A stretch of 64,000 bases of DNA from Pectobacterium carotovorum (lineage in GTDB: Bacteria; Pseudomonadota; Gammaproteobacteria; Enterobacterales; Enterobacteriaceae): positions 806,001 to 870,000 of the forward strand of contig NZ_JAXAFK010000001.1 of the NCBI RefSeq assembly GCF_033898505.1, given 5' to 3'. A program made the translations under genes and the position numbers. This document shows positions 26,124-36,131 of this stretch, one piece after another; positions within the stretch are counted from its first letter, which is position 1, and every line of letters starts with the position of its first letter. The notes under the pieces were generated by a model. That model was not told where the DNA came from, ran no database searches, and saw nothing but the letters and a program-made list of their open reading frames with translations.

Positions 26124-27380
26124 ATGTCTGATTCGTCTTTACTGGCGTCGCGCAGTTTTATTCTCATCGGCATTTTAGGCATTCTGTGTGCGTTTGATGC
26201 CATGTCGATTGATATGTATCTCCCGGCTTTTCCTGCGATCCAGCAGGATATTGGGGCGGACGCGGCGGGAATGCAGACCTCGCTGTCGGTCTTTTTGATC
26301 GGGCTGGCGCTGGGTCAACTGGTCTATGGCCCACTGACCGATCGCTATGGTCGAAAAGGGCCGCTGCTGCTGGGCATTGTGTTGTTTTCCGCGTCTTCTT
26401 TGCTGATCGCCCACGCTTCCACGCTATCGTGGTTTGTCTTTTTCCGCCTGATGCAAGGCCTTGGCGGTGCCGCTGGATTGGTGATCCCGCGCGCCATCGT
26501 GGCGGATTTGTACTCGGAGCGCGATGCCGCAAAGGTGTTCTCGCTGCTCATGCAGGTGATGGCGATAGCGCCGATTATTGCGCCGCCGTTGGGCAGTGTG
26601 CTGCTTGGCTCGCTGGGGTGGTCAGCCATTTTCTGGGTACTGACGGTTGTTGGTATGCTGATGTTGTTTGCCACCTGGCGCTGGGTGCCGGAAAGCCTGC
26701 CGCGCCGTGACCGCGTCAGTGGCGGGATGCTGTCAGCGTTAACGGGTTATGCCGCACTGCTGCGGCAGAGAAAATTCATGGGCTATACGCTGTCCGGCTC
26801 TTTCGTGATGGGCGGCCTGTTTACCTACATTGGTGCGTCTGCCTTTATCTTTATTGAATATTTCCACCTGTCGCCCACCACTTACAGCTACATTTTTGCA
26901 TCGAATGCCCTCGGCATGGTGGTGCTGGGACAGATCAATATCTTTCTGCTGAACCGCTGGCGTGAATATCAAATCTTGCCGGTCGGGATCGCGCTGCATG
27001 TTGTGGGAGGGCTGGTGCTATCCGGCGTTCTGCTGGCGGGTGTGGCGTCACTGTGGGTTGTTACAGCATTGCTATTCCTGACCATGAGCTTCCTGAGTCT
27101 GGTGTTCGGCAATGTGGTGGCGGTGGCGATGAATGCGGCACCGGGCCAGACCGGTTCGGCTTCCTCGCTGCTCGGCGTATTGCAGTATGTCTTTGGCGGG
27201 GTAGCCGGCGTGGTTATGGGGGTCATACATGATGGTACGCTGCTTCCACCAGTAATGTTACTCACAGCCTGTGCAATAGGTGCGCTGTTGAGCGGGGGGT
27301 ACGCCGCGCGGCAGGCGGATAGCAATATTGTGGAAGAGGCGTCGGTCGATAGCCGCGCGCCGGAAAGAGAAGGGCGCTGA
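26124..27380 (+). CDS. Bcr/CflA-family MFS drug exporter
   Basis: Inner-membrane proton-driven exporter, about 418 residues and 12 transmembrane helices. The family marks are DMYLPAFPAIQQDIG in the first loop, the loop 2-3 motif GPLTDRYGRKGPLL and FRLMQGLGGAAG in helix 4. GAGGTG precedes ATG 26124. It is divergent from the tandem TetR regulator, an arrangement typical of drug-inducible efflux. Substrate unknown. Confidence 0.87.
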   Translation: MSDSSLLASRSFILIGILGILCAFDAMSIDMYLPAFPAIQQDIGADAAGMQTSLSVFLIGLALGQLVYGPLTDRYGRKGPLLLGIVLFSASSLLIAHASTLSWFVFFRLMQGLGGAAGLVIPRAIVADLYSERDAAKVFSLLMQVMAIAPIIAPPLGSVLLGSLGWSAIFWVLTVVGMLMLFATWRWVPESLPRRDRVSGGMLSALTGYAALLRQRKFMGYTLSGSFVMGGLFTYIGASAFIFIEYFHLSPTTYSYIFASNALGMVVLGQINIFLLNRWREYQILPVGIALHVVGGLVLSGVLLAGVASLWVVTALLFLTMSFLSLVFGNVVAVAMNAAPGQTGSASSLLGVLQYVFGGVAGVVMGVIHDGTLLPPVMLLTACAIGALLSGGYAARQADSNIVEEASVDSRAPEREGR

Positions 27381-27394
27381 AGGTAAATCGGGAG

Positions 27395-27420
27395 GCCGCC
27401 TGCACCGATCGGCAGGCGGC
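27395..27420. terminator. Hairpin between convergent MFS and yghU genes
   Basis: GCCGCCTGC pairs with GCAGGCGGC around an 8-base loop in the 46-base gap between the two convergent stops; probably terminates both transcripts, though T-runs are short. Confidence 0.6.
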
Positions 27421-27426
27421 AGACGA

Positions 27427-28266
27427 TTAATCCAGATCGGATGCCTGATGGCGCTCGGCGACCTGCTCGGATTCGTCGCCCCAGGTGCGGTTGACCTTGC
27501 GACCGCGAATCACCGCTGGACGGGCAGCAATCTCGTCAGCCCAACGGATCACATGCGTGTATTCGTGTGCGGACAGGAACTCTGCGGCGGAGTAAAGCGC
27601 GTTTTGTACCAGCCCGCCGTACCACGGCCAAACCGCGATATCGGCAATCGTGTAGCTGTCGCCAGCCAGATAGCGGCTTTCTGCCAGTCGGCGGTTGAGC
27701 ACATCCAACTGACGCTTGGTTTCCATCGTGAAACGGTTGATCGGGTATTCAAATTTTTCCGGCGCGTAGGCGTAGAAATGGCCGAATCCACCGCCAACGT
27801 AAGGCGCTGAGCCCATCTGCCAGAAGAGCCAGTTCAAGGTTTCCGTGCGCGTAGCGAGATCGTTCGGCAGCAGCGCACCAAATTTCTCGGCCAAATACAC
27901 CAGAATGGAACCGGACTCAAACACGCGAACCGGTTTGTCGCCGCTTTGATCAAGCAACGCCGGGATTTTGGAGTTCGGATTGACGTCGACAAATCCGCTG
28001 GAGAACTGATCTCCATCGCCTATCTTAATCAGCCACGCATCGTACTCGGCACCCGAGTGACCCAGTGCCAGCAGCTCTTCCAGCATGATCGTGACTTTCA
28101 CGCCGTTCGGCGTCGCCAGCGAATAAAGTTGAAGCGGATGTTTGCCAACGGGCAGCGCTTTTTCGTGCGTCGGACCGGCTATCGGACGGTTAATATTGGC
28201 GAAGGCACCACCGGAAGAGGCGGGCTGCCAGACTTTTGGCGGCACATAGGTTGGGGACGTAGCCAT
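27427..28266 (-). CDS. yghU: YghU-type glutathione transferase / disulfide-bond reductase
   Basis: A 279-residue cytosolic GST of the Nu class, which reduces disulfides with bound glutathiones. It shares with E. coli YghU the stretches GGAFANINRP, GPTHEKALPVGKHPLQLYSL, IGDGDQFSSGFVDVNPNSKI, PALLD and RVFESGSILVYLAEKFG. The thioredoxin-like half spans about 45-130 and the helical half follows. It stands alone with its own promoter in the 28267-28430 gap. Together with the neighbouring oxidoreductases it suggests a thiol and electrophile stress role. Confidence 0.9.
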   Translation of the reverse strand: MATSPTYVPPKVWQPASSGGAFANINRPIAGPTHEKALPVGKHPLQLYSLATPNGVKVTIMLEELLALGHSGAEYDAWLIKIGDGDQFSSGFVDVNPNSKIPALLDQSGDKPVRVFESGSILVYLAEKFGALLPNDLATRTETLNWLFWQMGSAPYVGGGFGHFYAYAPEKFEYPINRFTMETKRQLDVLNRRLAESRYLAGDSYTIADIAVWPWYGGLVQNALYSAAEFLSAHEYTHVIRWADEIAARPAVIRGRKVNRTWGDESEQVAERHQASDLD

Positions 28267-28430
28267 TGAAAAACTCCTTATGCATGAAAAGAGAGCGAGT
28301 TAAGGTAACACCATAACAAACTCACGCCGCTCGCTGATACCGTTCTGTTCTATCTCTACTACCTATTGATATAACGTGAGATCCGCACATGGCTGAGGGG
28401 GATGGCCAATATGCGGATCGCCGTCAGGGT

Positions 28431-29042
28431 TTAATAACCCACGGTAAAGCGTTGACGGGAGTGTGCCGGGTTTTCAATTTCATCAACCAGTGCGGCAGCG
28501 TAGTCCTCAAACGAGATGCTGCTGCCCTTGTCAGTACTCAGCAGTGTGTCTTTGCCGAGACGGAACGTGCCCGTGCGCTGGCCCGGAACAAACTCGGCGG
28601 ACGGAGAGAGGAATGACCAATCAAGATCTTTCTCCTGTTTTAACAAGTCGAGGAAGGCTGCACCACGAGAGGCTTCAGGGCGGTAAGCATCAGGGAAGTC
28701 CGGCTGATCGATTAGACGCTGACCCGGTGCAATTTCCAGACTCCCGGCGCCGCCGACGACCAGATAGCGTTTTACCCCTGCGGCTTTCACGGCTGCAATC
28801 AGAGTCGCCGGGTCGGATGAACCAAATTTAACCGCGCTGACCACCGCATCATGCCCTTTGAATAAGGCGACCAGCGCATCTTTATCCAGCGCGTCTCCCT
28901 GCTTAGCGGTGACGTTCGGCAGCGAGGCAATTTTTTCTGGATGGCGTGCAATGGCGGTGACCGTATGCCCACGGTCTGATAATTCTTTAAGAATGCGTGA
29001 ACCGGCATCGCCTGAGGCGCCAATGAGTGCGATATGTGACAT
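28431..29042 (-). CDS. NAD(P)H-binding oxidoreductase (NmrA/YwnB-like atypical SDR)
   Basis: A 203-residue Rossmann protein starting MSHIALIGASGDAGSRILKE, with the GxxGxxG nucleotide loop, SAVKFGSS after strand 4 and YLVVGGAGSLE. It matches small NAD(P)H-binding proteins of the NmrA-like/YwnB group, whose substrates are mostly unknown. It is divergent from an HxlR-type regulator (start 29166), a common pairing in which HxlR represses the oxidoreductase until a quinone or aldehyde appears. Confidence 0.82.
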   Translation of the reverse strand: MSHIALIGASGDAGSRILKELSDRGHTVTAIARHPEKIASLPNVTAKQGDALDKDALVALFKGHDAVVSAVKFGSSDPATLIAAVKAAGVKRYLVVGGAGSLEIAPGQRLIDQPDFPDAYRPEASRGAAFLDLLKQEKDLDWSFLSPSAEFVPGQRTGTFRLGKDTLLSTDKGSSISFEDYAAALVDEIENPAHSRQRFTVGY

Positions 29043-29165
29043 GTAGACTCCTTATTTTCTTGTTTTGGGACTAAGTAACAAAAATAGACTATAGAGAATC
29101 TGGATGGTACATTGCCGACTTTTCTCCGACAAGAAGTCACCGGCATGCAACCAGGTCACACAGAA

Positions 29166-29585
29166 ATGACTAATGACACACTCCTCACTGACACGGTTAA
29201 CCCAAAAACGTCGGCGGCGGAAAGCCTCGACGATTCCGCGTTTGACCATCCTTGTCCAATCCGTGATGTGTTGGATCGCATCGGCGATCGGTGGAGTCTG
29301 TTGATACTAGAAGCGCTGGCGCAAAAGACGCTGCGTTTTAACGAATTACATCGCCATATCGACGATATTTCGCGTCAGATGCTGTCACGTACGTTAAAAC
29401 GGCTAGAGACGGATGGGTTTATTTATCGGACGATTTATGCAGAAGTTCCCCCGCGCGTGGAATACACGCTGACGCCACTCGGGCACTCCTTTTTGCAGCC
29501 CATGCAGCTGTTAATTCAGTGGGCCGATCGGAACCATGCCGAAATTTGTCGCTCTCGCCGCCAGGCCAGACAACGCGATGCCTGA
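29166..29585 (+). CDS. HxlR-family winged-helix regulator
   Basis: About 139 residues with the HxlR signature (CPIRDVLDRIGDRWSLLILE, then LRFNELHRHIDDISRQML, TLKRLETDGFI and VPPRVEYTLTPLG). C48 at the start of the domain (numbered from 29166) is the position that senses electrophiles in some family members. The start is uncertain: ATG 29166 (AGGTCACACAG upstream) or ATG 29145. It is divergent from the NmrA-like gene and probably represses it. Confidence 0.85.
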   Translation: MTNDTLLTDTVNPKTSAAESLDDSAFDHPCPIRDVLDRIGDRWSLLILEALAQKTLRFNELHRHIDDISRQMLSRTLKRLETDGFIYRTIYAEVPPRVEYTLTPLGHSFLQPMQLLIQWADRNHAEICRSRRQARQRDA

Positions 29586-29662
29586 ACGAGCATTTGACGC
29601 TTAATCAATTGGTCTCCCCACGCTAAATACCACCACATCGTGCGACCTTGCTCGCACGATGA

Positions 29663-29974
29663 GTGTCATTTTATTTTATCTCCACAGAAGTATTGGAATA
29701 CCGTTTCCGGTTTCGTTCACTGGCCTGTGCATATCGTCTGCAGCCACTTCATAATCCAAATTATAGCTTTACCGCTATGCGTGAGAGGGTACAAAAAACG
29801 CAAGTAGAAATGGCGCAGGTGCTTGGCTTAAAACAGCCGACCGTGGCGGTAATGGAGAAACCTAGCCGTGACCTGAAGCTTTCCACACTCAAACGCTATG
29901 TCGAGGCGACTGGCAGTAAACTACGCCTTGATATTGAGCTACCGGACGGCTCCCATTACGAGTTCACGCTGTAG
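29663..29974 (+). pseudogene. Probable remnant of an XRE-type antitoxin
   Basis: The last 65 residues (from the ATG at 29777, MRERVQKTQVEMAQVLGLKQ) form an XRE helix-turn-helix ending GSKLRLDIELPDGSHYEF, the pattern of HigA-like antitoxins. The upstream reading (GTG at 29663) is unlike the usual N-terminus. No ribosome site is seen before 29777 and no toxin gene is adjacent. I read it as a decayed toxin-antitoxin locus, though a short functional DNA-binding protein is possible. Confidence 0.5.
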
Positions 29975-30047
29975 CGCTTCATCCTCACCGTGGCGTGCTG
30001 AATGGTTCCCACTGCGACAGGTATTTTCGGACTTAAGTTAATGACTT

Positions 30048-30443
30048 TCACTGAGATTTAGCTCTGGCTGTGCGTCCCCGTGTCGCGGGTTTGACGGGCA
30101 CCGTTTGGCCGTATTCCATCCACCATGCTGTTAACGCCTGCATGGTTGGGCCAAGCCCGCGAGCCTTATCCGTGATTTCATACTCGACGCGCGGAGGAAC
30201 TTCTGCGAAAACGGTGCGGGATACCAAACCATCGGTTTCCAGTTCTCGTAGTTGGACTGTCAACATGTGTTGAGTAATGCCGGGTATCGCTTTTCTGAGT
30301 TCTCCAAAGCGATAAATTCGTTGGTTAAGCAGCCACATAATCTCTAGCTTCCATTTGCCTGCTAACAGCCCAAATGCGCGGCGCATTTCCTCATGCATAT
30401 TGATTTCAGTATCGCCATTAGTCTTATTTACCATACTAACCAT
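30048..30443 (-). CDS. HxlR-family winged-helix regulator
   Basis: About 131 residues with the HxlR pattern (LLAGKWKLEIMWLLNQRIYR, then FGELRKAIPGITQHMLTVQL and PPRVEYEITDKARGL). It lacks the CP-type cysteine of the other HxlR protein at 29.2 kb, so it probably senses something else. A basic Arg/Lys tail follows. AGGA lies upstream of ATG 30443; GTG 30446 is an alternative. It is divergent from a DoxX-like membrane protein gene across 80 bases and is its likely repressor. Confidence 0.83.
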   Translation of the reverse strand: MVSMVNKTNGDTEINMHEEMRRAFGLLAGKWKLEIMWLLNQRIYRFGELRKAIPGITQHMLTVQLRELETDGLVSRTVFAEVPPRVEYEITDKARGLGPTMQALTAWWMEYGQTVPVKPATRGRTARAKSQ

Positions 30444-30523
30444 CACTATTTCATCCTACTTGCGGTAATTCATATTAGCAGACATTCTGCACTAACGTTG
30501 AAAAACACGCTTGAGGAAACGTC

Positions 30524-30952
30524 ATGCAAACACATTACATCTATTGGATAAGTACAACACTGTTGTCATTGCTATATATCGCCTCCGCGATGCTCTACAT
30601 CACCAAAAAGGCGTGGGTTCGCCAAACGCTGATCGACTTTGGTTACCCCGGCTATCTTCTACCTCTCCTTGTCGCAGTAAAGATTCTGGCTGTCGTCGCC
30701 ATACTTTCCCGGATCAGCGTGCTGCTCAGCGATCTGGCCTATGCGGGGATGTTCTTTCACCTGCTTCTTTCGGCTCTCGCGCATATTGGCGTACGCAAAC
30801 CTGGTGGAGCATTACCGGCAGGGCTAGGGCTCGTACTGTTGATTGCTTCATTTGCTACCCAAAATGCGGCGCGTGATCTCCCTTCGCCATATGGCGATGT
30901 CATTACAGGACAGCACCAGACGCTCAGCGGGCAAGCGAGTGCGCAAGGCTAA
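30524..30952 (+). CDS. DoxX-like four-helix membrane protein
   Basis: A 142-residue inner-membrane protein with four hydrophobic helices (about 5-27, 42-64, 68-88 and 98-116) and the DoxX_2-type pattern YPGYLLPLLVAVKILAVVAI. The family includes respiratory quinol- and thiol-related membrane proteins, but small members like this have no assigned reaction. GAGGAAACGTC precedes the ATG. The gene lies next to a NmrA-like oxidoreductase (31040), probably in one operon controlled by the divergent HxlR. Confidence 0.78.
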   Translation: MQTHYIYWISTTLLSLLYIASAMLYITKKAWVRQTLIDFGYPGYLLPLLVAVKILAVVAILSRISVLLSDLAYAGMFFHLLLSALAHIGVRKPGGALPAGLGLVLLIASFATQNAARDLPSPYGDVITGQHQTLSGQASAQG

Positions 30953-31039
30953 CCAGTCAGGCTATTGCTGACGTATTTGCCTGTGAATAGAAACCTCGTT
31001 CTTTTGGTATTTCACATTTTAAATAGATAAGGAGGCGAC

Positions 31040-31675
31040 ATGAAAGTGACTCTGTTCGGCGCGACAGGAAAAACAGGGCGTTATTTGATTGCCGAGGGCC
31101 TTAAGCGCGGAATAGCGCTGACGGTATTTGCGCGCACGGGGTCTTTATTTGACGATCCAAATGTCCGCATTATTCGCGGTGAATTAACCGATAACGCCGT
31201 GCTAAAAGATGCGATTCAGGGCGCGGATGCCGTGTTATCTGCGCTTGGGCCGACCCGATTTACCCACCCCAAAGATTTGCCGATTACCCGGGCGATGCAA
31301 TCCATTATTACGGTGATGAAACAGGAAAATGTCATCCGCCTGATTGCTGTATCAACCGGAACGGCGGCTGATCCAGACGATGGATCTGACTGGAGAGTTC
31401 AGTTTCCTGCATGGTTGATCAAAATTATGATGGCAAGTTCTTATCAGGACATTATTGCTCTCGCAAAAACAGTTCGCGTCTCTGAATTAGATTGGACGTT
31501 AGTTCGTGCCGCCTTTCTTAATCATCATCCCGCGTCGGGCCGCCTTAATGTGGGGCTTTATGGCAAGACCCAACATTCAATGACGTTATCCCGTGAAGAA
31601 TTAGCGAAGTTCATGTTTGATCAGCTACGGGATGATCGGTTCATAAAAATGGCACCGGGAATTAGCACGAAATGA
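31040..31675 (+). CDS. NAD(P)H-binding protein, NmrA-like
   Basis: A 211-residue Rossmann protein starting MKVTLFGATGKTGRYLIAEG with a GxxGxxG loop, and GADAVLSALGPTRFTH after strand 4. This group includes flavin or biliverdin reductases and quinone-related oxidoreductases; the substrate is unknown here. A strong AAGGAGGCGAC ribosome site precedes the ATG. It follows the DoxX-like gene by 87 bases on the same strand. Confidence 0.82.
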   Translation: MKVTLFGATGKTGRYLIAEGLKRGIALTVFARTGSLFDDPNVRIIRGELTDNAVLKDAIQGADAVLSALGPTRFTHPKDLPITRAMQSIITVMKQENVIRLIAVSTGTAADPDDGSDWRVQFPAWLIKIMMASSYQDIIALAKTVRVSELDWTLVRAAFLNHHPASGRLNVGLYGKTQHSMTLSREELAKFMFDQLRDDRFIKMAPGISTK

Positions 31676-31884
31676 AATGTGTCTGCATTAATCTGGCGCA
31701 CGTAATCATAAATTGAGGCTTTGATTTATGATCCCCACTCATAAACTCATGCTGATTTGGCACGATTATCCTCTGAACTAAACCCTCTATGATATTTCAG
31801 TTCTCCCCGTAACAGCGCGCTGTCGCGATCGTTAGGTCGTTTAAGGGCGGTGGATACGGTGTAATTTTTTCGTGAGGAAGAAAT

Positions 31885-32718
31885 ATGAAAGAGGTCAATG
31901 TTGTTATTGGAGCAGGATCAATTGGTCAGGCCATCGCGCGGCGTGTCAGTCAGGGTAAACGCGTTCTTATGGCCGATCTGCGTCAGGAAAATGCGGATGC
32001 CGCAGCCAAGGTGCTACGTGAGGCCGGTTTTGATGTCGAAACCACCGTTGTTAATGTGGCGCACCGTGAATCCGTTCACGCTTTGGTGGAGAAAGCTGCA
32101 TCAATGGGGAACGTCATGGGCGTTATTCTCTCTGCGGGTGTTTCCCCTTCGCAGGCTACAGCGGAAATGATTCTGAATGTGGATCTGTATGGAACAGCAG
32201 TCGTTCTCGAAGCATTCGGTCAGATCATTGCTCAAGGGGGCGCTGCGATTGTCATCGCATCGCAGTCAGGCCATCGGTTGCCACCACTAACGATCGAGCA
32301 AAACGCGGCTCTGGCGACAACGCCAACGGAAGCGCTCCTGAGTCTGCCCATGTTACAGCTTGAGCAGATCGCTGACACATTACACGCTTACCAACTGTCC
32401 AAGCGTGGGAACACATTAAGGGTGATGGCCGAAGCGGTTAAGTGGGGAAAACGCGGTGCCAGAGTTAACGCTATCAGTCCGGGGATTATCTTCACACCTC
32501 TGGCGAATGATGAACTGAACGGGCCACGAGGTGAGGGGTATCGCAAGATGCTGGAAAATTCGCCTGTTGGTCGTGGTGGTAATCCTGATGAAGTTGGTGC
32601 GCTTGCGGCGTTATTGATGGGGCCGGAAGGAACCTTTATCACCGGCAGCGATTTCCTGATGGATGGCGGCGTAACGGCATCTTATTGGTTTGGTGAACTT
32701 GCGCCAGCCAAGAGCTGA
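31885..32718 (+). CDS. Short-chain dehydrogenase/reductase
   Basis: A classical SDR of 277 residues. It shows the nucleotide loop VVIGAGSIGQAI, the catalytic serine region IVIASQSGH, and Y169-x-x-x-K173 in YQLSKRG. The C-terminus keeps the typical RVNAISPGIIFTPL and FITGSDFLMDGG. The NNAG motif is replaced by LSAGVS. A GAGGAAGAAAT ribosome site precedes the ATG. It has its own upstream region (31676-31884) and may or may not be co-regulated with the genes before it. Substrate unknown. Confidence 0.87.
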   Translation: MKEVNVVIGAGSIGQAIARRVSQGKRVLMADLRQENADAAAKVLREAGFDVETTVVNVAHRESVHALVEKAASMGNVMGVILSAGVSPSQATAEMILNVDLYGTAVVLEAFGQIIAQGGAAIVIASQSGHRLPPLTIEQNAALATTPTEALLSLPMLQLEQIADTLHAYQLSKRGNTLRVMAEAVKWGKRGARVNAISPGIIFTPLANDELNGPRGEGYRKMLENSPVGRGGNPDEVGALAALLMGPEGTFITGSDFLMDGGVTASYWFGELAPAKS

Positions 32719-32789
32719 ACGCCGGTGAGCTACGATGAGGAGATAGAATCTGCCTCTGAGTGGTCTGTAAATGTCTATTGGGGATGATG

Positions 32790-33677
32790 ATGAAAAGGAA
32801 AGCGGTTATATCGTTGATGACGCTGTTCAGTTTGGGTTTACCCGCCTCCCAGCCTGTAGCCCAAACTGCGCTTTCAGATGGAAGCCGTTTAGATACAGGG
32901 GGACACGTGACTACAGGGAAAACGTACACTAATTCACTTGGTATGCGCTTTGTTGCGATTCCCGCGGGTAACTATCTGATGGGGTCGGCAGACGCGGAGG
33001 CCGACAGTCGCGAAAAGCCACAGCATAAAGTAACAATTTCTCATGCTTTTCTGATCGGCCAAACCGAGGTCACGCAAGCAGACTGGTTAGCGGTTATGGG
33101 AGAGGCGTCTTTTGATCGCGATCGCTCGAATCCCTATTATCGCCTCCCGGGTATGGCGGCGCGTATTACCCACCCAAATCATCCGGCGACCGTTTCCTGG
33201 TTAGATGCCATGGAGTTTATTGCGAAATTGAATCAACGCGAGGGCGTCAATGTTTACCGTTTACCGACAGAAGCCGAATGGGAATATGTCGCCAGAGCGG
33301 GAACCGCCAGTCCTTATTTCTTTGGGAACGATGCCACATTATTAAATGACTATGCCTGGAATGGCGAAAATTTTGTATCCGGCGGAACGCACCCTGTTGG
33401 TAAGAAAAAGCCTAATCAATGGGGCGTGTACGACATTTATGGCAATGTGTGGGAATGGGTCAGTGACTATTATAGCAACGACTATTATTCGCAGAGTCCT
33501 GTCATTGATCCACAAGGGCCAGACCACGGCAGTTCCCGCGTGGTTCGCGGAGGAAGCTGGCACAGCACGGCTGATGGCTGGCATAGCGCATGGCGAAAAC
33601 CATATTCAGAGGATTATCGGGGGATCAGTATTGGGTTCAGAGTGGTGTTAGCGCGATTGCCGGAGGAAATGAATTAA
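32790..33677 (+). CDS. Exported SUMF1/formylglycine-enzyme-like protein without cysteines
   Basis: A secreted protein of 295 residues: signal peptide (MKRKAVISLMTLFSLGLPA), then a full FGE-sulfatase (SUMF1) fold. Conserved marks are FVAIPAGNYLMGSADAEADS, IGQTEVTQADWLAVMG, RLPTEAEWEYVARAG, GVYDIYGNVWEWVSD, VVRGGSWHS and the GFRVV end. True formylglycine-generating enzymes need a catalytic cysteine pair near the C-terminus; the reading contains no cysteine at all, so it cannot be one. It is more likely a periplasmic binding or structural protein of this fold. GGGG lies 6 bases before ATG 32790; two ATGs just upstream are alternatives. Confidence 0.85.
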   Translation: MKRKAVISLMTLFSLGLPASQPVAQTALSDGSRLDTGGHVTTGKTYTNSLGMRFVAIPAGNYLMGSADAEADSREKPQHKVTISHAFLIGQTEVTQADWLAVMGEASFDRDRSNPYYRLPGMAARITHPNHPATVSWLDAMEFIAKLNQREGVNVYRLPTEAEWEYVARAGTASPYFFGNDATLLNDYAWNGENFVSGGTHPVGKKKPNQWGVYDIYGNVWEWVSDYYSNDYYSQSPVIDPQGPDHGSSRVVRGGSWHSTADGWHSAWRKPYSEDYRGISIGFRVVLARLPEEMN

Positions 33678-33826
33678 CGGTATGTCCGGCAATGGAAATA
33701 TATTGAATTTCCCCCATGTTACTTGTTTTTTATCTCTCTTTTTTTCTGATTCAATTAATTATCTGGTTGTAACGCCAGCTTTTTATGACGGCGTTATCGT
33801 CATCCATGCTTAATACATCGTGTTAA

Positions 33827-34822
<996 letters not shown>

Positions 34823-34896
34823 TGATAACGGCCTGAATAATGATCGCGACGCTGAGACGTATTACCGCTGATTCATCGCGATTTTGATTCTCTGAT

Positions 34897-34930
34897 AAAA
34901 GGGGCAAATGTTTGCCCCTTTGAAAAAAGG
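34897..34930. terminator. Bidirectional terminator
   Basis: AAGGGGCAAA pairs with TTTGCCCCTT, flanked by an A-run on both sides, between the convergent aldo/keto reductase and NAD(P)-binding genes. Confidence 0.8.
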
Positions 34931-34932
34931 CA

Positions 34933-35721
34933 TCAGATATCAGCGACGCGGCGTATCGCCTCTTTAACATGCGCTGGCTCTAACGCTTCTGCCATATTGT
35001 CGATATCCAATATACCGTCATTTTTCTCTGGCCGATCTGCTGCCAGTGCGGCGAATAGCGGCGTCAGGTTTGCCTGTGCGTGACCTCTTTCAGCAACCAA
35101 TTCAAACGTTTTGTTGATAGCGGCACTATCTGTCAGGCTGGCGACTAAAATCTCTGCAATTTGACGGCGTGAAATGACGCCATCATCTGGCGTTCCGGTA
35201 TGCCGTTGGTCACCCTGTAGCAGAGTAATGTGATGTTGGTCGGGCGAATGGTAATCAAACCAACCGGGGCGGACGATAGTGTAAGGATGACCGCTGGCGC
35301 GGACGAGACGTTCTGAACGACGCTTCCAATCATGGGCTTCGGTGCGCTGGTTATAGCTTCCCGCGCGGTCAGTTACGCCGATTGATGTCATCAGCGCAAT
35401 GCGTATTTTTTGACGGCGCAGCGCCATCAGCACATGGTAGACGCCACCATAATCAATAGTCATTGCCCCGTTTTTCCCTAAACCATCGGAACCGAGAGTA
35501 AAAACGACGGCATCGACTGACGGTATTGCTTCTCGCAAGGTTTCTGGCTTAGTGACATCGGCCTGGATCGTACTGGCCCCTGCCGGGAGTCGGGCTGCCT
35601 TCGCAGCGCTACGACAAAGGCCAATGACGCGATTTCCTTGGGTTAGCGCGACGTCTACCACATGCTGGCCGATACTACCGGTTGCGCCGACCACAAAAAT
35701 AGTAAGAGGGGTGGGTGTCAT
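34933..35721 (-). CDS. NAD(P)-binding oxidoreductase, atypical SDR
   Basis: A 262-residue Rossmann protein starting TIFVVGATGSIGQHVVDVAL, with VDAVVFTLGSDG, LMTSIGVTD and the HDWKRRSERLVRASGHPYTI pattern of NAD(P)-dependent epimerase-like (SDR_a5) proteins. Substrate unknown. It is divergent from a LysR regulator across a 410-base region and is its likeliest target. The gap 35722-36131 is AT-rich and contains the short repeat relic noted separately. Confidence 0.82.
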   Translation of the reverse strand: MTPTPLTIFVVGATGSIGQHVVDVALTQGNRVIGLCRSAAKAARLPAGASTIQADVTKPETLREAIPSVDAVVFTLGSDGLGKNGAMTIDYGGVYHVLMALRRQKIRIALMTSIGVTDRAGSYNQRTEAHDWKRRSERLVRASGHPYTIVRPGWFDYHSPDQHHITLLQGDQRHTGTPDDGVISRRQIAEILVASLTDSAAINKTFELVAERGHAQANLTPLFAALAADRPEKNDGILDIDNMAEALEPAHVKEAIRRVADI

Positions 35722-36034
35722 CGTTTCTTCTCGATAATTAAATATTGGAATGGTGCATATTTTGATGGGCGAACTATAGCAGTCAGAAAGCTAACTGATT
35801 AGCTGGAGAAAACAGCATGGCGTTATGTGTGTGATTCATTAATCGCTATTCTGATTGAATTACTGATTTTTAACGCGATATGATTTTTATTAATAACAAG
35901 TGGTTTTTCGATAGAGAGAGCAAGGATGAATAATGACATTGTTACCTGTTGAGAATAGCTTTCGCTTATATTTTATTTCTGTCATTTATGCGCTAAATAA
36001 TTTGAGTCTTAGGCTGGTGGTAAGATAAGGGCAG

Positions 36035-36051
36035 GCAATTTGAAGTATGAC
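36035..36051. repeat. 17-base relic of the long dispersed repeat
   Basis: GCAATTTGAAGTATGAC is the exact reverse complement of 15459-15475, the terminal part of the dispersed repeat at 15.5 kb. Only the end survives here. Confidence 0.6.
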
Positions 36052-36131
36052 GAGCATATCGACTGAATCCTCGCGGTATATGGTAGGATTAAATCATCCT
36101 GCTTAATCAAGAATCTTGTGGTGGTTGAAGA

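Noticed and set aside
32790..33677. Functional formylglycine-generating enzyme
   Set aside because: No cysteine in the protein, so the catalytic pair is absent.
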